From positions 2,603,501 through 2,667,500 of the forward strand of contig NZ_CP013910.1 of NCBI RefSeq assembly GCF_001507665.1: a DNA stretch of 64,000 nucleotides, in the 5' to 3' direction. Source of the stretch: Deinococcus actinosclerus (lineage in GTDB: Bacteria > Deinococcota > Deinococci > Deinococcales > Deinococcaceae). The notes under the pieces were generated by a model. It was given only the letters and a program-made list of their open reading frames with translations, was not told the DNA's origin and ran no database searches. This document shows, piece after piece, positions 51,540-61,158 of the stretch; the first letter of the stretch is position 1, and every line of letters starts with the position of its first letter. The position numbers and the translations under genes were made by a program.

Positions 51540-53954
51540 CGGCACACGCCACGGGCCCCACGTCAGCTCCTCCGGAGCGGCCGGGCGCGCCACGTGGAAC
51601 CCCTGGATCAGGTCGCAGCCCCACCCGCGCAGGTCCCGCCACTGCTCGGGCCGCTCGACGCCCTCGGCGACCACCTGCACGCCCGCCTCGTGGGCGAAGG
51701 TGATCAGCGCCCGCACGATCGGCCGCGAGGACCGCGCCGGGGGGAGCGCGTCCTGATCCTGAATGAGCGACCGGTCGATCTTCAGCCAGCGCGCCGGGAG
51801 GCGGTGCAGGCGACTGATGCTGGAGTACCCGGTGCCGAAATCGTCGAGCGCCAGCGGCAGGCCCAGTTCCGCCACGCGCGCCACGTGCGCCTCGCCGTCC
51901 TGGCCCAGCACCGCGCCCTCCGTCACCTCCAGGATCAGGGCCTCGGCGTCCAGACCGAACTCGTCCAGGGCGGCCTGCACCACCGCCGCGAAATTCGGCT
52001 GCGCCAGCTGACGCGGCGCCACGTTCACCGACACGCGCAGCGCCGGGCGTTCCCGCCGCCACACCTGCAGCTGCCGCGCCGCCTCGCGCAGCACCCACGC
52101 GCCCAGCGTCACGATCAGCTCCGTGCCCTCGATCAGCGGAATGAACCGCCCGGGGGGCACCAGCCCCAGCTGCGGATGCCGCCAGCGCAGCAGGGCCTCC
52201 AGCGCGCGCACCTCGCCGCCCGCGGCGTCCACGATGGGCTGGTAGTGCAGGCAGAACTCCTCGCGGGTCAGCGCGCCCTGAAGCGCCTGCTCCAGTTCCA
52301 GGCGTTCCAGCGCGGACTCGCCCAGCGTGGTGTGAAAGCGCCGCACCGCGTGCCGGTCCTGCTTGGCGAGGTACATCGCCAGATCCGCGTTCTTCTGCAG
52401 CGTGCGGACGTCCTGACCGTCGTCCGGGAAGACCGCCACCCCGATCGACGCGGTGACGGTCAGCGTCCGCGTCGCCAGCGTCACCGGAGCGGACAGGGCA
52501 CCCAGCAGGCGCTGCGCGGCCAGTTCGGCCTCCTCGTGCGCCCGCACGCCCCGCAGCAGCACCGTGAACTCGTCCCCGCCCTGACGCGCCACCAGATCGC
52601 CCTCACGCACCGCGCCGCGCAGCCGCTCGGCGATCTGCACGAGCAGCTGGTCGCCGGTGTCGTGCCCGAGCGAGTCGTTGACCTGCTTGAAGTGATCGAG
52701 ATCGATGAACAGCACGCCCACCCGCGCCTGCGCCGTGACGGCCCGCTGCAGCTCCGCCTCGAACGCCGCGCGGTTGAGCAGTCCGGTCAGTGCGTCGTGC
52801 CGCGCCTGATGCGCCAGCCGGGCCTGCGCCTCCTGTAGCGCCACGTTCGCGCTGCTCAGCTGCGCGCTGCGCACGCGTTCCTGCTCGGCCCGGTGCGCGA
52901 GCTGTTCGAGTTTCATCTGCGTGGCGGTGACCTGCGTGCGCCGCTGGAGCAGCTCGGTCAGGGCCTGCCGCTCCAGTTCGGCGGTCACCCGCGCCGAGCG
53001 CAGCGCCCCGGCTACGTCGCCCTCGGTTTCCAGCAGGTTCGACAGCGCCTGATGCGCCTCGATCTGCCGGAAGATCACGCCCAGCTCGTCCGCCAGGGTC
53101 ACGGCCTGCTCCAGCGCGGCGCGCGCAGTGCCGTCCCCCAGCGCGAGCAGCGCCTGCCCGCGCAGGACCAGCGCGTCGCAGAGGTTCTCGCGGTCACCGA
53201 GGGCCTGCGAGCCGCGCGCCGCCTGCTGCGCCTGCTCCAGCGCCTCCCCGGGGCGGCCCAGCCCGAGCAGGTTCGCGGCCATGTTCGCCCGCAGCAGGAA
53301 CTCGTGCTGCCGGTAGCCCTGCGCCTGCGCGCGCCTCAGCGTCTCGCGGTTCAGGGCCAGGGCGGCCTCGAACCGGCCGAGGTAGTGGGTGTCCAGCGCG
53401 GCGTTGATCGACGCGCTGGACACCATCAGGTCATGCCCGATCTCCCGTGCCAGGGCCAGCGAATCCTGATGGTAGGCCAGCGCCGACTCGTAGTCCCGCA
53501 GGTCCAGGTACAGGTTCCCGATGTTGTTCAGCGTGCGCGCCTGCGCCACCCGGTCACCGCTCGCCTGACCCAGCTGCAACCCGTGCAGGTGGCGGTCCAT
53601 CCCCGCCCCGTACTGCCCCAGCGTGACCAGCGTGATCGCCTGCCCGTTCACCGCGCGGGCCTGCGTGACGACCTCCCCGAGCCGGGCGGCCAGCGCCTCG
53701 CTCTGCCCGAACTGCGCCAGCGCCTCCTGGTATTCCGACAGGTAGTAGTGCCCGTAGCCCCGCAGCATCCGCGCGCGCGCCTCGCCCGTCCCGTACCCCA
53801 GCGGGCCCGCCAGATTCAGCGCCTGGAGCGCCAGGTCCTGCGACTGCTGCATGGACGTCATGAGCAGCGCGTCGGCCTCGTCGTTCAGGCGATCCACCTC
53901 CAGGCGCGGGTCGGCGCCGGAGGAAGCAGGACAGGGGGATTCGGGATGATCCAC
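51522..53954 (-). CDS. TPR-GGDEF-EAL protein (cyclic di-GMP turnover)
   Basis: The 810-residue cytoplasmic protein has an N-terminal array of TPR-type repeats (to about residue 340; ARTLNNIGNLYLDLRDYESA), a coiled coil (about 350-395), a GGDEF domain with an intact RQGGDEF site (near 459) and an EAL domain (EALLRW near 585, NVAPRQLAQPN, LEVTEG, DDFGTGYSS, KIDRSL, EGVE). The TPR part may sense a protein partner. The GTG start follows AGGAG with long spacing; the frame is open upstream through the VWA gene region only by chance. Confidence 0.87.
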   Translation of the reverse strand: MDHPESPCPASSGADPRLEVDRLNDEADALLMTSMQQSQDLALQALNLAGPLGYGTGEARARMLRGYGHYYLSEYQEALAQFGQSEALAARLGEVVTQARAVNGQAITLVTLGQYGAGMDRHLHGLQLGQASGDRVAQARTLNNIGNLYLDLRDYESALAYHQDSLALAREIGHDLMVSSASINAALDTHYLGRFEAALALNRETLRRAQAQGYRQHEFLLRANMAANLLGLGRPGEALEQAQQAARGSQALGDRENLCDALVLRGQALLALGDGTARAALEQAVTLADELGVIFRQIEAHQALSNLLETEGDVAGALRSARVTAELERQALTELLQRRTQVTATQMKLEQLAHRAEQERVRSAQLSSANVALQEAQARLAHQARHDALTGLLNRAAFEAELQRAVTAQARVGVLFIDLDHFKQVNDSLGHDTGDQLLVQIAERLRGAVREGDLVARQGGDEFTVLLRGVRAHEEAELAAQRLLGALSAPVTLATRTLTVTASIGVAVFPDDGQDVRTLQKNADLAMYLAKQDRHAVRRFHTTLGESALERLELEQALQGALTREEFCLHYQPIVDAAGGEVRALEALLRWRHPQLGLVPPGRFIPLIEGTELIVTLGAWVLREAARQLQVWRRERPALRVSVNVAPRQLAQPNFAAVVQAALDEFGLDAEALILEVTEGAVLGQDGEAHVARVAELGLPLALDDFGTGYSSISRLHRLPARWLKIDRSLIQDQDALPPARSSRPIVRALITFAHEAGVQVVAEGVERPEQWRDLRGWGCDLIQGFHVARPAAPEELTWGPWRVPSVETD

Positions 53955-54040
53955 GGTTGGGGGTCTCCTGGCTGATGTGCCCGCCACCATAGGCGCGCGC
54001 CGCTGACAGGTTTCTGAACGGCGCGCGCCGCCCCCTGGCC

Positions 54041-55219
54041 TTAACCTGCCGCGCCGCCCCGCACCACGAGGCCCTGTTCGCCCGCCCACGCGCCGGGATC
54101 CTCGCCGCGCAGCGCGGCGGCCAGCAGGCCCGGGAAGTGCGCGGGCGTGCAGGCGAAGGCCGGGATGTCCAGGCCCGCCAGGGCGCGCGCCACGCCGTGG
54201 TCGAAGCTGGGCGCGCCGTCGTCCGACAGGGCCAGCAGCGCCACGACCAGCACGCCACTCTCGCGCAGCGCGCGGGCACGGGCGAGCATCTCGCGCTCGT
54301 TGCCGCCCTCGAACAGGTCGCTCAGGAGGACCAGCACCGTCTGCTCGGGCCGCTCGATCACGCCCTGGCAGTACGCCAGCGCCCGGTTGATGTCGGTGCC
54401 GCCGCCCAGTTGCAGGCCGTACAGCAGTTCCACCGGGTCGCTCAGGTGCTCGGTCAGGTCCGCGACCGCCGTGTCGAAGGCCACCACGCGCGTGCTCAGC
54501 GCCGGAAGGCTCGCCAGGACCGCGCCGAACACCCCGGCGTACACCACGCTGCCCGCCATGCTGCCCGACTGGTCCACACACAGCACCACGTCCCGCAGGC
54601 TCCGCCGCCGCCGCCCGTGCCCAATGAGCCGCTCGGGGACGAGGGTGCCCAGTTCCGGCCGGTACGTGCGCAGGTTCGCGCGGATCGTGCCCGGCCAGTC
54701 GATCTCGGCCGCCTTCGGACGGCGGGTGCGCTGCGCGCGGCTGAGGCTCCCGGTGACCGCCGCGCGGGTCGGTTCCTCCAGGCGGCGCGTCAGGTCGTCC
54801 ACGACGCGCCGCACCACCGAGCGGGCCGCGTCCCGCGCCGACGGCGGCATCACGCCCCTGAGGGACACCAGCGTCGCCACGAGGTGCACGTCCGGCTCCA
54901 CACCGTCGAGCATCTCCGGCTCGAACAGCAGCTGCCGGAGGTTCAGCCGCTCGATGGCGTCCGCCTGCATCACCCGGACCACGTCGGACGGGAAGAACTC
55001 GCGCAGGTCCGCCAGCCAGCGCGCCACACGCGGCGCACTCCCCCCCAGCCCACCCCGGCGCTCGCCCTCGGGCGGGTCGTACAGTCCGGCCAGCGCGGCG
55101 TCCATCCGGCGGTCCTCCAGCGTGAGGGGCACCTCGGTCCCCTCCTGCGCGCCCAGCCCGTCGGCGTCCCCGCCGCCTAGCACCAGCCGCCAGCGGCGCG
55201 TGCGTTCCTCTGTGGTCAT
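54041..55219 (-). CDS. VWA-domain protein of the MoxR cluster
   Basis: The 392-residue protein ends in a von Willebrand A domain with a complete MIDAS: DxSxS at D216-S218-S220 (CVDQSGSM), a Thr in GGGTDINRAL and an Asp in LLSDLFEGG. The N-terminal 205 residues are helical. VWA proteins of this kind are the metal-dependent partners through which MoxR ATPases act on a target. GGAGGG precedes the ATG. It is the last gene of the leftward cluster and follows the deacetylase gene by 25 bases. Confidence 0.85.
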   Translation of the reverse strand: MTTEERTRRWRLVLGGGDADGLGAQEGTEVPLTLEDRRMDAALAGLYDPPEGERRGGLGGSAPRVARWLADLREFFPSDVVRVMQADAIERLNLRQLLFEPEMLDGVEPDVHLVATLVSLRGVMPPSARDAARSVVRRVVDDLTRRLEEPTRAAVTGSLSRAQRTRRPKAAEIDWPGTIRANLRTYRPELGTLVPERLIGHGRRRRSLRDVVLCVDQSGSMAGSVVYAGVFGAVLASLPALSTRVVAFDTAVADLTEHLSDPVELLYGLQLGGGTDINRALAYCQGVIERPEQTVLVLLSDLFEGGNEREMLARARALRESGVLVVALLALSDDGAPSFDHGVARALAGLDIPAFACTPAHFPGLLAAALRGEDPGAWAGEQGLVVRGGAAG

Positions 55220-55244
55220 CGCTGCCCTCCCTCTGCCCGCCTGC

Positions 55245-56600
55245 TTACCAGACGGACGTGAACTTCACGCCGAACCGGCCCGCGCCGCTCACCTCGGCGG
55301 TGAGGCTGTAACTGCCCACCCGGTACTCCAGCTCCGCGAAGGGCCCGGCCCCCTCGCCCCAGCGGTACCCGCCGCCCAGCCGCAGTGGCCGGCCCTCGCC
55401 GTCCTGCCAGGGCAGCGCCGCCCGCAGGCCCAGCTGCGTGCCCGATGCGCCGTGAGCCGCACTGAGCTGCACGTAATCCACCGGAATCAGGGTCGCGCCC
55501 GCACCCCACGTCCACGCGCCACCCAGCCGACTGGCCCGCCCCCAGACCTCGCCGTACCCGCCCAGGGACACCGCGCCGCCCAGCAGCGGCCCGCTGCCGT
55601 CCCACCCGGCGGCCAGCGTGACCGGCGCGACGTTGAACGCCACGCTGCCCCCGGTGTACGCGCCGTCCACGCGTCCCACCCCCCGGCGTGCGGCGGCGTT
55701 CACGCTCCAGCGGCCCTCGCGCCATGCCAGCCGCGTCTCACGCTCGCCGCGCCACGCGACGCTGATCAGTCCGTTCCCCAGCAGCTCGTAATGCGCCGGG
55801 TTCCAGGTCAGGGGCGGCTCGACCGCCGGGGCCTCGCCCGCCCCCTGATCCAGCAGGGTGTCGAGCACAGGTTCGGTCACGCCGGCCAGTAGCAGCGGCG
55901 CGCGGGCGTCCAGCCCCCAGCGGGCCCGCAGGGGCAGCAGCGTGTCGTCCCAGGGCGTGATGGCCGGCGCGGGCAGCGCCAGCGGATCCGGGCGGCCCAG
56001 CGCGGGCGGCCCCCCGGCCACCCCGCACGAGAGCCCCTGCGCCATCGCCGCGCGGCGCACCCGGGCGTCGTGACGGTTGAGCGGGTACGCGACGCAGCGG
56101 GCCGCCTCGCCGTCCGGGACGCTCAGCTCGCGGCGCAGGCCCGCCGGGGCGAGGTCGGCCAGCGCCGCGTGCCGGTGCGAGTGCGTGCCGATCTCCCACC
56201 CGGCGGCGCGCAGTTCACGCACCTGCGCGCGGCTCAGGCTGCCCGGCTGATCCAGCCGCGACCAGATCACGTACGCCGTGCCGGGCACCCCCAGGTCACG
56301 CAGCACCGGGAAGGCCAGCCGGTACACGCTCTCGAAGCCGTCGTCGAACTGGATGACGGCCACCTTCTCCTGCGGGGCGGCGCGCGCGGCCTCGCTGGAG
56401 GTCACGAAGCGGTACCCGAGGCGGCGCAGGGTCTCGACCCGCTGCCGCAGGCCCTGCGGCGCGATGCCCAGCGACGCCCCGCTGCCCGCCCCGACCTGGT
56501 GGTACACGAGCACCATGGGGCGCGCCTGGGCGTGGGAGGACGCCGCGCCGGAGATCAGGGCCAGGGGAAGGAGCAGCGCGCGCAGGCGGGAGGTCAACAT
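55245..56600 (-). CDS. Polysaccharide deacetylase fused to a beta-rich C-terminal domain
   Basis: The 451-residue exported protein has a signal peptide (residues 1-25), a CE4/NodB domain (residues about 28-260) with the metal and catalytic motifs FDDGFESVY and THSHRHAALADL, and a C-terminal part of about 190 residues rich in alternating aromatic and small residues (GGGYRWGEGAGPFAELEYRV) ending FGVKFTSVW. The end looks like an outer-membrane beta-barrel, with a terminal aromatic. It should remove acetyl groups from an envelope or matrix polysaccharide. It sits inside the MoxR cluster, but may have its own promoter. Confidence 0.8.
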   Translation of the reverse strand: MLTSRLRALLLPLALISGAASSHAQARPMVLVYHQVGAGSGASLGIAPQGLRQRVETLRRLGYRFVTSSEAARAAPQEKVAVIQFDDGFESVYRLAFPVLRDLGVPGTAYVIWSRLDQPGSLSRAQVRELRAAGWEIGTHSHRHAALADLAPAGLRRELSVPDGEAARCVAYPLNRHDARVRRAAMAQGLSCGVAGGPPALGRPDPLALPAPAITPWDDTLLPLRARWGLDARAPLLLAGVTEPVLDTLLDQGAGEAPAVEPPLTWNPAHYELLGNGLISVAWRGERETRLAWREGRWSVNAAARRGVGRVDGAYTGGSVAFNVAPVTLAAGWDGSGPLLGGAVSLGGYGEVWGRASRLGGAWTWGAGATLIPVDYVQLSAAHGASGTQLGLRAALPWQDGEGRPLRLGGGYRWGEGAGPFAELEYRVGSYSLTAEVSGAGRFGVKFTSVW

Positions 56601-56642
56601 AAGACCCGGTCAAGATAGCGGTCCAGAAATCTCATTTTCCCA

Positions 56643-58844
56643 TCATTTGTGGGAGACCCCCAGCAGGCTCAGCACGACCGGCACGACCCGCGCCGCCCGC
56701 GCCCCGTCCACCGCGACCGGCGCGAGACGCGAGGCGGGCGTCCCCCCGCGCACCGCCTCACCGATCGCGCGGCGCTCGGGGGCCTCGAAGCGCGCGAACA
56801 CCCGCCGCAGCAGCGGCAGCACACTCTGGAACACCTCGGCGTCCAGGCCCGACAGCCAGCTGTCCACCAGCGCCAGCAGGCCCGCGTCATGCACCAGCAG
56901 CGCCCCGGTGTCCCCCAGGAAGCCGTCCAGCCACGCCGTGACCGCCAGCGGCGACGGGTCGCTCAGGGCCAGCCCCAGCCGCGCCTCCACCTGACCGGCG
57001 TCCAGCACACAAGCGTCGCGCAGGCGGCGCAGCGCGTCCCCCAGCAGCAGCGGATGCGGGTCCTCCCGGTCCGCCGTCCGGCGCAGGGCCGCGCGCCACT
57101 CGGCCGTCACGTCCGGATCGTCCAGCAGGCGCACGGCCGCGTCCGCCCCTCGCACAGCGTCCCGCACCCCGGCGGCCGCCTCGTCCCCCAGGCCCACCCC
57201 GGCCAGCGGCAGGCCCACCGCCGCGCGGGTCAGCAGCGCCCGGAAGGTCTCCAGCGGGGCCACCTCTCCCCCAGCCGGACCGGCGGCCACAGGGCCGCGC
57301 CCACGCACGTCCCCGTAGCGCGCCAGCCGCGCCAGGGGCGGCAGCGCCCGCAGCACGTCCGGCACGTCCGCGCCCAGCGCCGACCGCTCGTCCAGCGCCG
57401 CGAGCGTCACCGGCAGCGCGCCGGGCAGGTCAGCGAGGCGCAGCACCTCCAGCAGCGCCGTCAGCTCCGCCAGCGTCCCCGCGCCCCGCGCGGCCTCCAG
57501 CGCGGACGCCGTCGCCGCGTCCCGCACCGTCTGCCCCAGCCGACTCGCCTCGACCAGCCGCACGCTGAACTCCGGCCGCCAGCGCAGCTGCCACCCCTCG
57601 CGGAACGTCCCCAAGCCGCCCGACCCTCGGGGTTTCGCCCACGGCACGCCCAGCAGATTCAGGCGGTGAAACAGCACGCTGCGCGCCAGATCGTTGTCCG
57701 ACCGCAGGTCCAGCTCCAGGTCCAGCTTCTCCGGCAGCACCTTCAGCCGCAAACTCTTCTGCTGCCGCGCCACGTCCCGCGCCAGCGGCACCGTCGGCAC
57801 CCCGTCCGGCACCTCACCCAGCGCCTCCCCCACCACCAGCCGCTCCTCGATCAGCCGCAGCGGCAGGTCCCCGTCCCAGCCGAACACGCTCAGCGCCGCT
57901 TCGTTCAGCTCCTCCAGCCCCGGCAGCGCCCGCCCCCGCAGCGCCGCCAGCGCATTCGCCAGCCGCGTCGCCTCAATCACCGACGCGCTGCTCGCCTCCA
58001 GCCGCTCCGCGCGCAGCAGCCGCGCCACCCGCGCAAACCAGCGCTCCGCGACCGCGCCGCGCGACGTGAACAGATGCTCGTAGTACCCGGGCGAGCGCAC
58101 GCCCGCCCCGTACCCGCTCGCCACGCTCAGGCGACCATGCGTCCACGGCACCCACGTCAGCGTCACCTTCGCCTTCGGCAAGCCCCTGAGCAGCGCCGCG
58201 TCCGCCTTCACCGGAAACAATGAGACGTCCAGCGCGGGCGCGTGCCATGCCCCACACACCACCGCCACCCGATTGAACCCCTCCTTGAGCGCCGCGCGGA
58301 TGCCCTGCCGCATGAACGCCTCCCGCTGTGCCTCCCGACCCACCGGCGCCAGCGCGTCCGCCCGCACGGCCCGCATCGCCTCGTTCACCGCCGCGAACAC
58401 ATCGAAATCATCGCCGCGGGCCTCCACCAGCGACTCCCACCACCGCTCGAAATCCGCGAAACCCGCCGCCTGCGCCAGCACCCCCAGCGGATCATCCCAC
58501 AACTCATCCTCCGGCCCGTCCCGCTCTCCGGCCAGCACCACGCCCGCCGGAAGATCCACGAACCGCGCCCCCGCCCCCGCCCGCGCCGCCCACCGCAGCG
58601 CCACGAACTCCGGACTGAACACCGCGAACGGCCAGAACGCCGCGCGGGAAGGATCATCATTCACGTAGCCGAGGAGTGCCACGGGCGGCGTCAGGTCCGC
58701 CTGCGCCAGGAACGGCAGCACGGAATCCGCATCGGACGGCCCCTCCACCAGCACCACATCCGGATTGAGCTGCGACAGCGCGTGCTCAAGACTGCGCGCC
58801 GAACCGGGGCCGTGATGACGGATGGGAAAGATGGAGACGCTCAC
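56643..58844 (-). CDS. DUF5682-like protein (ChaN/TraB-type fold)
   Basis: The 733-residue protein starts IFPIRHHGPGSARSLEHALS, then DVVLVEGPSDADSVL, and later VVCGAWHAPAL. The HHGPGS, VEGP and GAWHA motifs are those of the DUF5682 family, related in pattern to ChaN/EreA/TIKI-like proteins. The rest is a long helical tail of repeated Ala/Leu helices. The GTG has AAGGAG 5 nt upstream, overlapping the stop of the gene before it. DUF5682 genes are usually found with MoxR and VWA genes; the activity is not established. Confidence 0.78.
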   Translation of the reverse strand: MSVSIFPIRHHGPGSARSLEHALSQLNPDVVLVEGPSDADSVLPFLAQADLTPPVALLGYVNDDPSRAAFWPFAVFSPEFVALRWAARAGAGARFVDLPAGVVLAGERDGPEDELWDDPLGVLAQAAGFADFERWWESLVEARGDDFDVFAAVNEAMRAVRADALAPVGREAQREAFMRQGIRAALKEGFNRVAVVCGAWHAPALDVSLFPVKADAALLRGLPKAKVTLTWVPWTHGRLSVASGYGAGVRSPGYYEHLFTSRGAVAERWFARVARLLRAERLEASSASVIEATRLANALAALRGRALPGLEELNEAALSVFGWDGDLPLRLIEERLVVGEALGEVPDGVPTVPLARDVARQQKSLRLKVLPEKLDLELDLRSDNDLARSVLFHRLNLLGVPWAKPRGSGGLGTFREGWQLRWRPEFSVRLVEASRLGQTVRDAATASALEAARGAGTLAELTALLEVLRLADLPGALPVTLAALDERSALGADVPDVLRALPPLARLARYGDVRGRGPVAAGPAGGEVAPLETFRALLTRAAVGLPLAGVGLGDEAAAGVRDAVRGADAAVRLLDDPDVTAEWRAALRRTADREDPHPLLLGDALRRLRDACVLDAGQVEARLGLALSDPSPLAVTAWLDGFLGDTGALLVHDAGLLALVDSWLSGLDAEVFQSVLPLLRRVFARFEAPERRAIGEAVRGGTPASRLAPVAVDGARAARVVPVVLSLLGVSHK

Positions 58845-58845
58845 A

Positions 58846-59418
58846 TCACTCCTTTGAGACACTGATCGACGGTGGTCTGAACTCAGAGCTTGCGAACCCT
58901 GCGTTGAAAGCAGCAAGGATTCTCTCGTCTGCCCAGCCAGTACCAGTTGCCTCGTGGACATCCACGATTAATGGAGGCGCCAATTCGCTCGGCAGGACGA
59001 CCAACGTTTCCTGCGTTGCGAATTCAGCAGGCAGTGCCAGTTGGACTTGCCAACCCGGCCAACGTTCACGAACAAGGTTCAATAAGAACAGGGAGAGATC
59101 ACGATATTCAATGAGTTCGTGCATCTCTTCCGACATCTCGTCATAGCCGCGCACGTCAGGTACCCACTCCCAAAATCCAAAGATGACCGAACGCGCGTCG
59201 AAATTGACCAAGATGGCAGCTTCAGTGTGAATCTCATCCCAAATAGCCCGTGGCGGCCGATCCACCTGTTCAGCAGTATCAAACTGAGCCTGAAACCAAG
59301 CCAGAAACGGCGACTCTCCCAGCGCCATCAGGCTGGGGACATCCAACGCGAATCCTCTATGGCCGCATGCCAACGTTTTCCCATTCTCGTGATGGATCAG
59401 GTTGCCTCTATGCCCCAT
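58846..59418 (-). CDS. Unknown protein within the MoxR cluster, AT-richer
   Basis: The 190-residue soluble alpha/beta protein (AILVNFDARSVIFGFWEWVP, then YRDLSLFLLNLVRERWPGWQ) has no motif I recognise. Its base composition (near 53% GC by eye) is well below that of its neighbours, so it was probably inserted into the cluster later. Translation signals are well fitted to the operon: its start lies 5 bases after the MoxR stop, and its stop lies in the ribosome-binding site of the DUF5682 gene. It could be a regulator or an immunity-type partner. Confidence 0.6.
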   Translation of the reverse strand: MGHRGNLIHHENGKTLACGHRGFALDVPSLMALGESPFLAWFQAQFDTAEQVDRPPRAIWDEIHTEAAILVNFDARSVIFGFWEWVPDVRGYDEMSEEMHELIEYRDLSLFLLNLVRERWPGWQVQLALPAEFATQETLVVLPSELAPPLIVDVHEATGTGWADERILAAFNAGFASSEFRPPSISVSKE

Positions 59419-59423
59419 TCCGG

Positions 59424-60515
59424 TCAGCTCACCGCCCGGCAGGCTTTGTAGAAGTCTTTCCAGTCGTCGCGTTTTTTGGTGACGGTTTCGAGGTATTCGC
59501 GCCAGATGAGGGCGTCCTGGGTGGGGTCTTTGATGATGGCGCCGATGAGGCTGGCGGCGATGTCGTGGGGGGTGAGGGTGCCGGTGCCGAAGTGCGCGGC
59601 GAGGGATAGGCTCTGGCTGACGACGCTGATGGCTTCGGCGGTGCTGAGGCTGCCGCTGGGGCTTTTGAGGCGGGTTTTGCCGTCTTCGGTGGTGCCGGAG
59701 CGGAGTTCGCGGAAGACGGTGACGATCCGGCGGACTTCTTCGAGGGCGGGGGGCTGGGCGGGGATCTGGAGGGCGGCGCTGAGGGCCTGGGCGCGGGCGG
59801 TGACGATGCGGACTTCGTCGTCGAGGGTGTCGGGGACGGGGAGGATGACGGTGTTGAAGCGGCGCTTGAGGGCGCTGGAGAGGTCGTTGACGCCGCGGTC
59901 GCGGGTGTTGGCGGTGGCGATGAGGTTGAAGCCGTGGACGGCCTGGATTTCGGTGTTCAGTTCGGGGACGGGGAGGGTCTTTTCGGACAGGATGGTGATG
60001 AGGGTGTCCTGCACGTCGCTCTGCACGCGGGTGAGTTCTTCCAGGCGGGCGATCTTCCCGCCCTGCATGGCGCGCAGGATGGGGCTCTGGACGAGTGCGG
60101 CGGGGCTGGGGCCTTCGGCGAGGAGGCGGGCGTAGTTCCAGCCGTAGCGGAGGGTGTCCTCGGCGGTGCCTGCGGTGCCCTGGATGAGGAGGGTGCTGTC
60201 GCCGCTGATGGCCGCGGCGAGGTGTTCGCTGACCCAGCTCTTGGCGGTGCCGGGCACGCCCAGGAGGAGCAGGGCGCGGTCGGTGGCGAGCGTGGCGACG
60301 GCAATCTCCATGAGGCGGCGGTCCCCGACGTATTTGGCGGTGATCTCGGTCCCGTCGGGGAGGGTGCCGCCGAGCAGGTACGTCAGGACGGCGTGCGGGC
60401 TGAGGTTCCAGCGGGGCGGGCGGGGGCGGGTGTCGTGCGCGGCGAGGGCGGCGAGTTCGTGCGCGTACTGCTGCTCGGCGTGCTGGCGCAGGACGGTGGC
60501 GTCAGGGGTGGTCAT
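59424..60515 (-). CDS. MoxR-family AAA+ ATPase
   Basis: The 363-residue ATPase has Walker A LLLGVPGTAKSW (residues 84-94), a Walker B-like GKIARLEELTRV, sensor I NLIATANTRDRG and an Arg-finger region SALKRRFNTVIL, followed by a helical lid with the GSLSTAEAISV segment. MoxR proteins drive maturation or remodelling with a VWA protein; the VWA partner is three genes downstream. The ATG overlaps the stop of the LRV-repeat gene as ATGA once its frameshift is corrected. Confidence 0.88.
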   Translation of the reverse strand: MTTPDATVLRQHAEQQYAHELAALAAHDTRPRPPRWNLSPHAVLTYLLGGTLPDGTEITAKYVGDRRLMEIAVATLATDRALLLLGVPGTAKSWVSEHLAAAISGDSTLLIQGTAGTAEDTLRYGWNYARLLAEGPSPAALVQSPILRAMQGGKIARLEELTRVQSDVQDTLITILSEKTLPVPELNTEIQAVHGFNLIATANTRDRGVNDLSSALKRRFNTVILPVPDTLDDEVRIVTARAQALSAALQIPAQPPALEEVRRIVTVFRELRSGTTEDGKTRLKSPSGSLSTAEAISVVSQSLSLAAHFGTGTLTPHDIAASLIGAIIKDPTQDALIWREYLETVTKKRDDWKDFYKACRAVS

Positions 60516-61158
60516 GGGTGGGCTCCTTCCTGCATCAGTTGTTGCTTGATCTGGGCGCGTATGGACGTGGCGACCTTGTCGACGTGTCGGTGCAGGGTCT
60601 GCCTGATTTCGGGGGATGGGTGATCCAGCAGGCGGTGGGCTGCGCCAGCGGGGATCAGTTCGCTGAGGGCCATGCCTTTGATGAAGTCTGGGACCGTTTT
60701 GTCGAGGTTGGCACATGGGGCGTTGTCACCGTATTCGACGAGGACTTCAAACCCTGGATCGTCAGATTGCCGGAGCGGGAGGCAATGATGGTCAGGACGT
60801 CCAGCGGGGTTGAGGGGTTGCTGGCCAGCTGCCCCTGAATCCTGGCGTTGCGGTGCTGGGCGAGTGTCTCCAGTTCGGTTGGTGGTGTGCTCTTGTTTCC
60901 TGCAACGGCGACGAGCAGTTCCATGTCACTGCTCCGGCAGAAGGCAGCCAGCAGAGCCGATGGGGTTCTGGGGTTGCTGGCCAGGGCGAGTCGGACTCTC
61001 AGGTCGGGATGCTGGGCAAGTGTAGCCAGGACGTCGGGCGGGGTGTTCTGAGCCCTGGCGAGGTCGGGAGAGAAGTGGGCCAGTTCCAGGCGTCGTTCCG
61101 GGGGGGTGTCCTGACGCCGGGCTTTGCGCTTCAATGCTTTCCAGTCCACGGTGGTCAT
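60512..61158 (-). pseudogene. Leucine-rich-variant (LRV) repeat protein with one-base frameshift
   Basis: The first part (about 122 residues) holds tandem helical repeats with the LRV consensus NPxTPxxxLxxLA (ARAQNTPPDVLATLAQHPDL, NPRTPSALLAAF, NKSTPPTELETLA, NPSTPLDVLTIIA). The frame then breaks near 60,771-60,786, beside short C/G runs. One extra base restores QSDDPGFEVLVEYGDNAP and a helical end (KVATSIRAQIKQQLMQEG) whose stop overlaps the MoxR ATG. The 647 bases are one short of 216 codons. The restored coupling shows that the gene was recently intact. Confidence 0.75.
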
